The notes under the pieces: model-generated
What the model saw: the letters and a program-made list of their open reading frames with translations, nothing else
Told to the model about the DNA's origin: nothing
Databases searched by the model: none
Position numbers and translations under genes: made by a program
Shown here: one piece after another, positions 1 through 12,666 of the stretch
How positions within the stretch are numbered: the first letter of the stretch is position 1
Layout of the letters: each line of letters starts with the position of its first letter
From: Saccoglossus kowalevskii
Taxonomy: Eukaryota > Hemichordata > Enteropneusta > Harrimaniidae
Assembly: GCF_000003605.2 (NCBI RefSeq)
Contig: NW_003153747.1
Location: 224,934 to 260,014, forward strand
Direction of reading: 5' to 3'
Length of the DNA: 35,081 nt

Positions 1-251
1 AACAGAATCAGCGAACTTCTTTGTTCTTTAAACAGCCATGTTCATTATAAAAAGGACACTTTCATAATGAAAAAATTATAGGATACACTCAGCTGTGTAT
101 AAATGGTCAAATCAGATTCACTCGGAAATTCCACTTTCTGTTAATACATACATATAAGTACATAAAACGTGTTATAACCGACAAATTTTTTTTTTCAGGA
201 AAGATCAATTTTTAATTGAAAAATCTACTTCAATTTGAGGTTTGATTTAGG

Positions 252-3200
252 ATGGCTGCATCAAGTTGTAGTAAAGGAACATGCATGTCACCTCAGAAGA
301 ATATGTTCAGTAACAGCCATGCTAAGGACATACTCACAACAATGAACAACTTGCGAAAAAACGGCACACTGTGTGACGTTGTACTTTCAGTTGAAAAGAC
401 TGAATTCCCTGCTCATAGGATTGTATTGGCCGCTTGTAGCGATTATTTCTGTGCAATGTTTACTAATGAGGTGAGAATTGCAAGTTATTTTTTGTTCAAG
501 AGATTACATTATATGAACAACTATCACATCACATCGGCATTTTTTGGACTTGCTCTTCATACCCTCTAAGTTGATATGACACGTCACTGTCACACACAGA
601 TTTGTTTGTGACTTAACAAAACAAGTATAAAAACAAAGGAAGTATTGTTCAACAACAGTTTTACTTTGTACCTTCAAAAACTCCTTGCATCCACATATAT
701 TCTTTGTTTTGAAGACCTCTTTCCCAAGTTTTCTACAACCTGACCAATTAAACTTCATTTTTGGAATTCCTTTGTGACTTAAGATTCGTACAAATTCACT
801 CCTGCTAGAGGACATTCTGTCATTGTCTGTAATCTTATGTCTTTGATTGTGAACAAATTTGTTTTTTATTTGTTCCATAATTTAATCATTGATATTTTCT
901 CACATCAGGCTTTCTGAAAATATATAGATTTCTATTGTTAGATGTATTGTAAATTATACAATGAATTTCATTTTTTTATGGAAATTTATAAAATATTTAT
1001 AAAACATTAACCCTCTAAGATCGTCGTGCTTCATTTGCTATATAAGTCATTTGGTAACATTTATTACCCATGAGTCTTTGCTGGTTTTCTTCAATCATTG
1101 GCATAGCCAAGTAGTTTTCAACCACCAATTGTCAATTTAAAAAAATTCATATATAATTTACATAAAAATAAATTCACTGTATTTGTTTAAAAACAAACTT
1201 TATTGAATGTAACTACTAGTACCGGTACCTTAAATTGTTTTTACATGTCATCATTACCAGGGCTTCATTGGTAAAGATTTCAACTCAAACTAAGTTACTC
1301 CTAATTATATATCAATTGTTTCTTCACTAGATGAGTGAAAGTCAAAAACAGTCAATAGAAATACAAGGTCTTACTGCCAATACTATGGAGGTACTGCTAG
1401 ATTTTGTTTACACTGAAACAGTCAATGTGACTGTTGAGAATGTTCAAGAGTTATTACCAGCTGCCTGTTTACTTCAATTGAAAGGTGAGTTACTGTGTTC
1501 ATATCAAACAAATAATTCATTGCTTGTTTTATTTCAATCATATTTTACTGGACATATTTGTGAAAATATACGCTAAAAAATGCTTAGTGCAAGGTTTAAT
1601 GGTTTATAATTTAACACATGCAATGTTATGCAATTAGAACTCAAGCTTGTTTTTGTCAAATCAAATCAAGTTGACAATTTTGTCAACTTGATTTGAAGGT
1701 GTGAACATTTTTGAAAGAAGTTAAATCTGAATTAAATGCCATTTTGAACCCTTTCTGAGAATCTAGACATTCATAATTAATGGTATGAATTGAGAGAACA
1801 CTCGTCTTAAATTCACAATAGAAGCCATTGAAATATTCAACATTACACCTAATATTGAAATGATTCATCTCCTGTTTTGAATAGTGATTTATTGTCCTGA
1901 GTTTGTTTTTCTGCAGACATGAATTGTGCGAGTCATTGCAAATTTTGTAGCAGATAAATACCACTGAGTCCAACAACTTTCGCTGGGGCCGAGTGAGTCA
2001 CAGCCACTTTTACTGGGGACCTAGGGAGTCAAAGCGACTTTCCCTGGAGTTCTAGGGAGCCATAGTGACTCTGAAGGAGCAACATCAACTTTAAAGCGGT
2101 AGGGTCCCAAGCGACGATAACAACACATGCTAAAAACACAAATGCTCATGAGTAGACACTTGTTTGTAAACAATGACCTGCTATGGCCATCTGACGCATG
2201 CGATGATGACGATTCCCCCGCTCTAACTAGGGTCCTAAGGACATAGTCACAGTAATTTTCGTTCTGGTCACAGTGACTTTCGCAAAATATTGTTCTCACA
2301 AACATTAAATCGTAGCGAAAATTCCTTTAACAAAATTAAACAGTTTACAGAATTTAGTATTTTACCATAGAAGTATGTTTTGCTATTCATGTTTTTAAAT
2401 ATTAGAGATAGGTACTCAACTTTTGGGTTTTGTTTGTGTGTTTTTTTTAGGCGTGAAGCGAGCATGCAGTGAATTTTTAGAAAACCAGCTAGACCCTACC
2501 AACTGCTTAGGAATCAAGAAATTTGCAGAGACGCATTCCTGTGCAGACTTGCTTCAAGCTGCTGAAAATTTCAGTTTTAAGTATTTCTCAGACGTGGTTC
2601 AGCAAGAGGAATTTATGGCAATTAGTAAAGAGGAAGTACAGGCACTGATAGAGAGTAATGACGTACAGGTTTGTGTTTATCTTCTACACTCAGAATGTAA
2701 ACTATGTTTTTGTAATCAAATCTTAAAACTAAAATTGCATCAAAATGTGTTTCCATGTTGTGTCTGAAAATGGTTGTACCGGTAATGTATATTTCATTTT
2801 TCATCCGACACAGTGCAATTCATACTCACCATGAGTAGCAATGACAAACAACTTATACTGGTTCTGTATGCATGTAGGCACTTGTGCATGTTAAAAATTC
2901 ATTTATTCACTATGTTAATTATGCCCATTATAAAAATTATCAATTTATCATGAAAAAGTAAGAGAAAAATTATCAGTTCTCCGATAGAAACATTTGATGG
3001 CTAAATTGCTGATGGCTAAATGCATTACTGGTGAGTTAAAACTCAGTGAATATGCAAAGTTAACAAACATCAGTCTTTCTGAAACCAGTAAATTTAAAAC
3101 CTAGTAAATGTCCCTGACACATCTAATATGTTATAATTAAATTATGGAGCTCTCATTATAGCTCCATGATTAAACCAAAATTGAATTAATCAAACATCAC

Positions 3201-6200
3201 AAGAACATTACTATAATATTTATATCAGGGGTTAGGCTGATGATCGATTGTTTCTGAATCTATTAATGCATCGTGTAACAAACTTAATACATCCCTTCCT
3301 GAAAGCATCTACATCGTCAGCAGGTGATGTAATAAAATGTGTCTTCTGTGACTATTTGTAACTAAACACAGAGTTCAGTGGTTGGCATTGTGTTAACAAA
3401 TTGGCTCTCTGTACACATTGAAAAGTATAGTGATGTGAGATTCTGTTATCAGCTTGTTACAGAAGAGCCAGTCTTTGCTGCAGTATTAAGTTGGGTTAAA
3501 CATGATGATGAGAAACGATCTCAATATTTGCCGGAACTACTTGGTTATGTAAGATTGCCATTGTTATCTCCAAAATATCTCACTGATGTTGTGGACATGG
3601 AGGTAAGTATTTATCAAACCTGTATAATTCATAGCTTCAAAATCAAAACTATACAGTACACGTATGGTATGGCAGGGTAAAAAACAACCTAAGTCAAGAC
3701 CTAACTATGTTTACATAGCTTTGCTAAAAGTTTCTAAAAAATGTTGTTATTTGTTTCTCATGATCAGTGAATTCTACAAATTTGTTGCTACATGATCAGT
3801 AGGATCATTATCAATGTCAGCCTTGTTTCATTTATACCATAGATGCTCTGTTAGAATCACATGTGTACCTGACTATCATGATGTCATTATATGGCAGTTG
3901 TACTGTTGATACAATTACATGTACTTTTGATTAAATAAACACAAACTCCATTGATAAAGTTTATTTGATCATTGATTAATTTTCATGAATTGCTCAACTT
4001 ATGGAAGAACATTTCAGTGACTTTACAACATTTGTCCTTCAATCATCAAATCACAAAAATATCTAGTAGTTATATTTAATGATGTTGTACTGTATTTTGA
4101 ATGTTTCACCTTGTAACGTATAAAAGCAATCTCACTAGTAGAAACTAAAGCTAACAATCACTAACTGAATCGTTGACTAATGACAACTAAAGCTGTCATA
4201 AACTATGGATTGGTGAGCAAATTTTATTGACTCTCATTGTCGTGTTCACTTGTTCTAAACCTAGTTGTATATTTCTACTTGAATCTCTTCAGCCACTGAT
4301 CAAAACCAGTCTGGAATGCAGAGATCTGGTTGATGAAGCTAAAAGGTTTCATCTGAGGCCTGAGTGCCGGGCTGAGATGAAAGGACCAAGAACAAAACAT
4401 AGAACAGGTATATGCCACAAATCTGTGATAAGAAGTTGTGAATGAATGAGACTGCAATGTAGACATGTTAGAAATTTGTATTACCCTGATCTGTGTGTAT
4501 TGTCTGCACACATTTAAATTTGTTTTTTGATTTAAAAAAATGTTTGAAGTTTAGGTCATAAAAGTATACACAGATGTAATGACAAATCTTGTTGTCTTTC
4601 ATTATAGGGTCAGATGAAAGATTAGTTGTAGTTGGTGGTTTTGGAACACAGCAATCTCCTGTAGCAAACGTAGAAGAGTTCAATCCTAAAAAACAGATGT
4701 GGAGATTCTTACCAGTGAGTTCTATTTATTTGGAGATCAATGATACTTTCCTCTGTTGATAAACAATGATGAAATTAAACTAATAATCATTTCTATTCAA
4801 GTCTAGCTGTAATCAGCTCCCATCAATATCTAGTCAAGTTGTTTTTCTATCAGCTTTTAGGTCACTGCAAAGCACCAAATTAAATAGAAGTAACTATGAA
4901 TATTACAGCAATGACTTTATGCCTTAATAACAAGAAATTAACTTGTGTATGTGTGGAGATTTCGTCCATAAAAAAACAAAATAGATGAACCAGAAATATC
5001 TGTACACAACCAGCAAACAAGGATTAACGACCTTGTCACCAGTCTTGTGGCCTTAAAGTTGGCAAACTTTCATTTGCTTCAAAGCATGTCAGGCACCAAT
5101 GGGAAAACACAAATCAGTCTTTGCACATATAATGTACGGCAGTTTTCATGTATGTCCATGTTACCAAATTTACAGCAAGCAAGTTAGGCACATGCTTTTT
5201 GTCTCCAAATTTTGTAAATTATTTATTAAACTATATTCTGTCACCAGAACTTAACTAAAAAGAGGAGATATGTAGCAGTGGCATCCCTTGGTGATAAATT
5301 GTATATTATTGGTGGTTTTGACGGTATGTCTAGATTAAACACAGTAGAGTATTTAGATTATACCATGGAAGACTTAGGGTGGTCTGCTATAGCACCTATG
5401 AATGTTAGAAGAGGACTTGCTGGTGTGGCTGTACTTGGAGGTAAGTCATTCAGAATTTAAAAACTTGTTCTAGCTTTACAGTTATCACACAGTGTGTTGA
5501 ATTTTGTACAGTGTATTTTACATGTGTTGTATATGTTGCATGGGACCCACAATAAATGTGACATGTGGTGCAACTACCCCGGTACTGTAAAAAAAAATAA
5601 AGTGCTTTGATTTACTGTTGACTAGCCACCGGATCATCGATAATCACAGTCAATAATGAACGTGCATCATATTTTTTCAACACACCATCCTGTATAGTTA
5701 ATGATAATAAGTTATTTCACAATGCAGAAATGATTTATGTGGCTGGTGGCTTTGATGGAATCATTCGACACCGTTCCCTGGAACGCTATGACCCCCACAT
5801 AGACCAGTGGAATGTTCTAGCTGAAATGGAAACTGGCAGAGAAGGAGCAGGATTGGTGCCTGCAAATGGAATGCTTTATTGCATTGGAGGGTATGATGGT
5901 GTCAATATTCTGAAGTCAGTGGAGAAGTTTGATCCGAATACAAACCAGTGGGTGTCTGCTGGATCAATGAGTACTAGAAGATCAGGTAAGGTAGAACAGT
6001 ATATTCTCTTGAGGTATACACTCGACTAATTGAACTTAAATTCCGTGAAAAAAACATGTATATATTAGTACCAGTGAGGTCACTGAGTAAGTTGCACACA
6101 AACATGGTAACACTGATGTACTACTGTCAACAAATGATCCAGTTTTAACACATCACCATCCACATACTATGCAATTCAATATCATTATATGTACATGATA

Positions 6201-7184
6201 TGAGAGGTGGTACCATAGGCATGCTGTACTTTCATTCACTTGAATATTTGTCATTGACATTAGCCATTGAACCTGCTTGTTTCATGCTAGCACATAGTAT
6301 GCTGCACACCACCATCGTTACCCTATTTCATATTCTGAATTCACTTCTGGGATGTCTCCCACCTTGTGACACTGTTCAATCAGATTTCACCTGTTTTATC
6401 ACTCCATGAGTTTATTGGGGAAGCTTTTACATTACAAACTGTAGAATTGGGGATGCATTGACTATTCTTGTTTTTTTTCTTCATTGCCGATAGGTGCAGG
6501 TGTTGCGTTGTTAAATGATATGATTTATGTGGTCGGTGGATATGATGGATCATCTCATTTGTCATCTGTGGAATGTTATAATCCAAGGACAGATACATGG
6601 ACACTTGTTACTAGTATGACAATACCAAGGTGTTATGTGGGTGCTACTGTCCTCAAGGGGAAACTATATGCTGTCGCTGGGTAAGACCCCGCCCCTCTGT
6701 GGCAATTTTATTGTATATCTACATGTATTAGTAGAACATGCATTTATATAAATGTAAGTGGCATATCTAAGGCCAGAAGAGGTCATATTTGAATGGTATA
6801 GCATGCAATTAATCGTTTATAAGCAACTCTATTGGAAATGTGCTTCTAACAGTCTAAGAGCAATTACGGTAGTACTCCCCTATACAGTAAAGAGTAGACA
6901 TCATTGGAGCGTTGCTTATAATTATTTGTTCTGAGCTTGAACTATATTGTGGTGTTTTTGCTTTTAGTTTGTATGTACTTGTAACAATATTGTAATTTAT
7001 TATATATGTTGTTTTATATGTAAATGCATATCTGTATTTTGTTTTTTTCCTGACTAGGTATGATGGCAACTCATTGTTGAACAGTGTAGAATGCTATGAT
7101 CCCATGTTGGATGTGTGGGAAGTAATGCCACCCATGACAGTGCAGAGATGTGATGCTGGAGTCACTGTGATGAGGAAAAAATAA
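252..7184 (+). CDS. KLHL12: Kelch-like protein 12 (BTB-BACK-Kelch CUL3 adaptor)
   Basis: Ten coding exons join in frame: 252-470, 1331-1484, 2451-2668, 3453-3602, 4293-4407, 4608-4714, 5248-5440, 5728-5985, 6494-6680 and 7058-7184 (TAA). The product is 575 aa; human KLHL12 is about 568 aa. Residues ~25-130 form the BTB domain ([18 protein letters not shown], then LLDFVYTE and [17 protein letters not shown]). Residues ~131-245 form BACK, with the [15 protein letters not shown] segment after it. Residues ~288-575 form six Kelch blades, seen as repeated GG[FY]DG/GYDG and Y-x(6)-W motifs. Similarity to human KLHL12 is close along the whole length, so orthology is well supported. In vertebrates KLHL12 brings substrates such as SEC31 and Dishevelled to CUL3-RBX1 ubiquitin ligase; that role is inferred here. 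A T-rich tract ending in CAG at 198 looks like a 3' splice site, so a 5' UTR intron probably lies upstream. AATAAA at 7925-7930 may be its polyadenylation signal. Confidence 0.97.
1661..1696. repeat. Perfect 17-bp inverted repeat with 2-nt loop in KLHL12 intron 2
   Basis: Positions 1661-1677 (starting TCAAATCAAGTTGAC) are exactly complementary to 1680-1696, with only TT between. On RNA this would form a very stable hairpin in the intron. No flanking direct repeat is visible, so it differs from the micro-hairpins listed elsewhere. Confidence 0.8.
1981..2073. repeat. Three imperfect copies of a ~31-bp tandem repeat, KLHL12 intron 2
   Basis: Three successive units of 30-31 bp each run roughly CTGGG-x-CCTAGGGAGTC followed by a CGACTTT-like end (units begin near 1981, 2011 and 2042). 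Fragments resembling the unit end (TCACAGTGACTTTCGC) recur at 2245-2283, so the original array may have been longer. It is locally more GC-rich than the rest of the intron. No coding potential is seen. Confidence 0.6.
3144..3168. mobile_element. Micro-hairpin element, ATGGAGCT family, copy B
   Basis: ATGGAGCT (3144-3151) and AGCTCCAT (3160-3167) enclose an 8-nt loop and are followed by one G. The flanks ATTAAATT (3136-3143) and ATTAAACC (3169-3176) match at 6 of 8 positions, as an aged target-site duplication would. The ends are identical to those of the hairpin at 26016-26047. It lies in KLHL12 intron 3. Confidence 0.5.
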
Positions 7185-9889
7185 CAATTTACAACCAACA
7201 ATGATTGCATGAATGCATGAAATGAATTTACCTGTACATCGCCCTCTTTAGTCTACTTTTGTCAACATGTTGAACCACCACTAGAGGGCAGTTTGCATAT
7301 AGTTGCTGCAATATATTTATATGACCCAATCATTGATGTGAAAAACAATTATTATAGTAAACCATGAATGGGTGCATATGGTAACCTGAAATTTGACTGA
7401 TCAAATAAGAACATATGAATGTTTCCGTAATGATAGGAGCAATCTGTGCAGGACTAAAGTGCCAGACTCACACTGCCATCAAAATGATAACACAGTGCTG
7501 ATAATTTAAAGTTCATCTAATCATGTTCTATGAGCCTAGTGTTCAAAAGCAAAATAATTTACCGATTTAATATGCCGATGCAGCTCGTTTTCTAATTTAA
7601 GTGTAATGCAGATATCCGTAATAGTTCTCATAGTAAATAATAATTCTATTACATGGGACGAGTGTGCATGTGTATTGTTTCGCAGTCTGATTTCTGTTAG
7701 AGGGAGTTCTAATCATTGACAAGCATTTTGTATTGTAAAGTTCAGGATGTGTCTATGTAACCTAGTAATCATTTTAAATAATGTATCGTGGCATAAAACA
7801 AATTATTGTGAATGTGGTAAGTATCAGCAATACATTCCTGTTTCAAAAAAATAGAAAATTTTGTATACCGATGATGTCCAAATTCATAATTGTGAAAAGA
7901 GGATTTATGAGTTATAGAACACAAAATAAATGATTGCTAAACAATTCACAATTATTAAGCAAAAATCTACAATAAATGCATACACTGCAAAATTAAGTCA
8001 AATCAATGGGAGAATGATACATGGAGACATGCAACAAGGAAGTGATTGAGTGAAAGTGTTCAAAAAACAAAAGTTTAGAATTATTTATTAACAGGGACTG
8101 TGAATGTCTTATTGCTGTCCTGGCTTGTTGCACCTTGTACGCAAATGATGAGAAACACTGGCCAAAGCAGTGTGGAACTCCCTTGTGATGTAATTATTTG
8201 AAGTGCGTTTTTTTTTCAATTTCAGTAATTTTTAAGTTACACCTCATCTAGCAGACTACTACATAAGGTGATAGTCAATTGGTTTAAACTAGTACATCAT
8301 GTGGGATTTACATGAGAACATCAATCCAATATGTTTGATTGGTTAGTGCAATGTATGTCATCAAAGTCTTTGGCAAGAGATGAAAACAATTTTGTGATGT
8401 AACTGATTGGTTTCGTTGACGGAAAACAGCTATCTTTTCATTCACTTACATCATATTAGAGTTTTACCGCGCATGACTGAACTACGAGTTATTCAGTTTT
8501 TCTCATATATATGCATAATTCTCAACTAAGCTATATGTATATTTTTTGTTCATATTTTAATTTGTATATTTTAAAAGATCATGAAAATAAATTTGTCATT
8601 TTGTTTAATATTCAGTTGTCTTATCACATAATGTTCTATACACTTTCATTATCACTGAAGTTTTTTGTCAAATTAATTGCTATATTGACAATTAATGCTA
8701 TCATCTCAGTGTGCTCACCTGGAATTTAAAAATCTTAAACTGATCTATAACTTTATGTGTTGAAGGCAAGACAACATACAGACATTTATGTCCAAATCAA
8801 GTTTAAAGTAAATTGTGGGTCAGGGTCTGAGTTGAGAGGACATCCATTTTTAAGGGCAGAATTTATAAAATGGCCGTGGCATATAGGAATAACAGACATT
8901 TGACAAATCAACTTGCACTACTGTGCAAGAACACAAATTGCCTGTTTGACACAATTGGACACTGACATTGATTTTTTGCATCAATCAAAATGGCTGCCAG
9001 TCGACCATCTAAGATTGGATTGTGACAACTTTGATCTACCGGGTATGTACACGAACACAATTGTATTATAAGTTTTGACATCAGACAGTATGAACTTGTG
9101 ATAAAACAGAATTGTCAAAAAGACTGCATAGCAACCAAAAAGAGCTCGTCTTGTAACAAATTTGAGTAGCAGTAATAAGAAAGAAAAGTAATGGTACAGT
9201 ACACAATCTGAGAAACTACTCTGCACATAAGATTCATTGTTTAAGTTTCTTTTAGGGTCAAATATGACTGCAAGTTCAAGACAATTGGGGAAATTAAGTA
9301 TGCATATCAACTACATACAAAGTTTTAAAAAAAACTATCATTGTGACATGACCCAATCTGTGTCCAGTAGAAGAAATTTTGAGTACTGAAGATCTAGTAA
9401 TTGTGCCAAGGGATTTGTATAGAGTTAGCTTACAAGTGATAAAGTCAATGTAAAATACATTGCACTATAGTCTAAGCTTCAATACAATGATATATAAAAG
9501 GGAACGGGCTCACATGAAAGATTGGCGGCAATGGCATATTTTATTTACTGTGTATGAAGCAACTCAATGCCTGCCACCATTGGTTAACCTACATTGGCCA
9601 CTGTAACTGAACAGTGCACACAGCAATTTGTACAATTTTTGGCAAATTCTTTTGGTTATCTATGATTACAGATTAACAATATACATATACGATGACAGAC
9701 AACAGAAATTTTGTCACTAATTTGGTCACTAACTATGACCCTCCCTTCACTTCACTATGTGCAAACAAAAAACTGGTAGGGTGCCCACATCATGGGGCTG
9801 GCAGGATAAGGGTTTATACACACTAATTCAACCCACTGTAACCAAGAATTGAGGCATAACTACATGGATTCACATTTGTAAATGCATAA
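7185..9889. other. Spacer between convergent KLHL12 and USP genes
   Basis: About 2.7 kb of AT-rich sequence without a convincing gene. The first ~750 bp are probably KLHL12 3' UTR. A CTCF-type site lies at 7277-7292. Around 8985-9025 is a stretch (AATGGCTGCCAGTCGACC) resembling one in a NICN1 intron near 22764, so part of this spacer is probably old repeat. Open frames here start at non-ATG codons and look unlike known proteins. Confidence 0.6.
7277..7292 (+). promoter_or_regulatory. CTCF-like binding site
   Basis: ACCACTAGAGGGCAGT fits the bilaterian/vertebrate CTCF consensus RCCASYAGRKGGCRSY at every position. It lies 93 bp past the KLHL12 stop codon, near the start of the spacer between the convergent genes. 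The match is seen in the sequence; binding and an insulator role are inference. AGAGGGCG on the opposite strand near 7240 resembles a partial second site. Confidence 0.45.
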
Positions 9890-9895
9890 TTTATT
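9890..9895 (-). promoter_or_regulatory. Polyadenylation signal AATAAA for the USP gene
   Basis: TTTATT on the plus strand reads AATAAA on the minus strand, about 27 nt after the USP stop codon. If used, the 3' UTR would be very short. Confidence 0.4.
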
Positions 9896-9921
9896 TTAAA
9901 ATAAAGGAATGCAACTTTCTT

Positions 9922-12666
9922 TTACTTCCTTTTGAAAAACAATAAATAAGCATTTTCCTTGATAACATCATTATTACACTCGTCCTCCATGTTGGATACC
10001 ATGGTTACGTAGTCATCATCAAATTTGTACCAATTGTCATCGAGAGCCTTGCTGTAAGCAACATAATGACCACAAGACGCACTCTGACCTCCGAGATGTA
10101 GACATAGGGAATATAAATAATACGCAGATCTGAGGTTAATAACTGGTTCTCGGTTTGTAACTGTGTCCAGTATCAGATTACTCAAGTCAAGTTCATTAAG
10201 TGGTATTGTAATTGGTGTGTGTTTTTTGTAGGTGCGGCATCGCAGTGAATCATATCGAAATCTCATTAGTTGGACTATCAGGCATTCAGGGAGCTGTCGC
10301 AGTAGTGATCTGCGCTGACCAGAAATAGGCGACTCGCTCGCATAGCTCTCCATTTTTTCATCTTCTGCAAGCTCCTTTGAATCCAGACTGGTTTTACCCA
10401 TTTGTTGTAATCTCTCAGATCTCCTAGGTGTTGATTTTTCGCGTGAACAACAGCAGTGAGAGCACACAAGACTGTCCCTACCAGAAAGCTCCTCCGTGCT
10501 GCTGAATGTAGCGATGCAATCTTTGAGCTTTACCTGGTCTCTGTATGCTACTTGTTCAGGCACTGCTACTGGTAGTACGGTGAAAGGCTCGGTACTCACT
10601 GATATATGACTACATTTGCAACAAAACCGTACATCCACAAACTGTCCAGTGAACATTTCATCAATTATGGAGTTATTCTGACGACAATACACCAACCATT
10701 CTAAATCTGATAGCATTGTTATGGCGTCAGCATAAGAGTCATTGTTAAGACCATTTGCGTTTTCTATTGTTTTTTGACACAGTTCTTTCAACTCTCTTAC
10801 TCTTTCATCACTCAAATCACCATAGACAAATTTCAACATGTTACCAGTATTTGTGGTGTCAGAGACAACATTTTGAAGTGTGTATTTATTATTTAAGATG
10901 GTTTGCAGTGCACTCAACAACCATGTTAAGAACTCTGAGGCATCTTGCTGAGATTGTGATCCAACGTCTGGATTGGCAATCAAACTGGGCATCATTCTGT
11001 TAGTGGCACTTCTGAAAGCAGTAGTGCTAATTGCTGCACTTGTGGTGGTTCCAGGCAAAACGTTCAAGACCTCAAGTAAATTACCAACAGCAGCTACCAA
11101 TGCAGACTCCAATTGGTTGGCAGATAGGGGTCTAACTTGGTTTGCAAAATGTGCAGCCAATAGAGGCGTATGTGCCAAACATTGTAAGACAGAGTTCATA
11201 AAGCACAAATTTTGTCCTCTGTTTTGGAGTCCGGGTGGAGTGTTAGCAGGTTTGAAATAGGAGAACCAATTAGTGAAAGATGGAGTATAACGATTGACCT
11301 GTTTATGCACACCAGTGACTTTTGTAGGAGGTGCTTCATCAGGAGGTGGGCTCTTCTGCGGGGATGTCCATGATTCACCAATTAGTATAGGACTTCTTTG
11401 CCGTGCAATTCCTGGTCGAGGAAGTAATGGACGTCTAACAATCTCTGAAGAGAGGTTTTTTTGCAGACTATCTTGGTAGTAGTTGACAGGCTTGCTACTG
11501 TAAACGTTTTTCTCAGCGTGAAACTGATTATATTGCCTCTGGTCCTTATGTAACATAGAACATCCAAATGTACAGATAATTAAAGCCCATAAAACAAATG
11601 GCTGGTGAATGTAAATTGTAATCAGCCCACTAATTAAAAGAAGGATGAGAGCTTCGTACAACCAGATTTGACGTCTCTGCAATGAAGTCCTGTGTTTGAA
11701 CAAACAAAATAAAAATTACACAACCATTTGCTACTCAAAATAGTTCTTTTTACGGTTACTCATGACCATTCAACAGAAGTTGCACTGATGAATACATGTA
11801 TAAAAATAATATGAGGTTATTATGAGGATACTGAAAAGTAAGTACGAAAACAGTACAGCAACCAACACGCAGCGGAGGTCGATGTGCCATGAACTGTCTG
11901 AGTGGTATCCTCATGATAACCTTATTATTATACATCTTTTCCTCCCAAGGATACATCATGGGATGCCGAAATCAAAAAAGTTGAGCAGAGGATGATTATG
12001 CGCGTAAACGTTCAATATTTGGAATTTGCATTTCCTAATATGGTAGAATGAAAATATCCAGTGCAATACAACAAAATTAAGGCACGCTGTAACTTATGGC
12101 GTTACGGTGACAGATGTATAATAATAATCTTCGTTGAACTCGTATCCCCATTGGGATTTTGAATAACATGGCAATAGAGAAAAAAATGACATAACACAAT
12201 AATAATGATGATGACTATTTAAAAAAAGTGTTATACATTTTTTGATATTTCATTTACCGTTACCCATTAATAGAATTCAAAGTCATTTGCTGTACTACGG
12301 TACGAATTTGCAGTCGTCCAACCTCGACAGTGTATGGGCACAATTCTGGAAGCTGTACCTACCACGTACTGTCTGTGGAGAAAGAGTCCCGTAACTACCA
12401 ACCCAAGCGCCAACATAAATAGAGGTTGTCATCTTTTTTTACCCCCATGTACACAATAAAGCTTTACTTGTAGTTGTACACCATTACCTTGTTCGGCTGA
12501 GAAAACTTTTCGCTATGCCATCGATGGTGATGAACAGAACAATCTCTGCGATGAAACGAAACGCAAATGTCAATGGGATCAGGTACTCCGTGATGACTAA
12601 CCACAACGATTCCTGTGATATGCTGGCCAGAATACGGGCCACAGCAGGCGACGCACTGTCATTCAT
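9922..12666 (-). CDS. Membrane-anchored USP-family ubiquitin carboxyl-terminal hydrolase (peptidase C19)
   Basis: Two coding exons on the minus strand, 12666-12488 and 11689-9922, join within an Arg codon (AG|G) to give 648 aa. The long exon has no ATG near its own 5' end, so the upstream exon is needed. Hydrophobic stretches at ~21-48, ~68-86 and ~91-105 predict an N-terminal membrane anchor, followed by a Pro/Ser-rich linker. The catalytic domain starts at ~212. It has a Cys box GLQNRGQNLCFMNS (Cys222), the QQDASEFL motif, two CxxC pairs (FCCKC and VCSHC) as in a zinc ribbon, and a His box with GHY (His601) and WYKFDDD (Asp617). All three catalytic residues are present, so it should be active. 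The Cys box has one residue more than the usual NxGxTC. I cannot name a vertebrate orthologue: the anchor recalls USP30, while GQN-x-CF recalls USP53/54. Removal of ubiquitin from membrane-associated substrates is inferred. Confidence 0.93.
11796..11937. repeat. Imperfect inverted-repeat element in the USP intron
   Basis: The left arm around 11796-11831 (ending GGTTATTATGAGGATAC) is complementary, with a few mismatches, to 11905-11937 (beginning GTATCCTCATGATAACC). The arms are about 30 bp and the spacer about 70 bp, so it looks like a small MITE remnant. No clear target duplication was found. Confidence 0.5.

Noticed and set aside
8981-9310. 109-aa minus-strand open frame in the KLHL12-USP spacer
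   Set aside because: It has no ATG at its start, its composition is hydrophobic and AT-driven, it overlaps repeat-like sequence, and I see no family motif.
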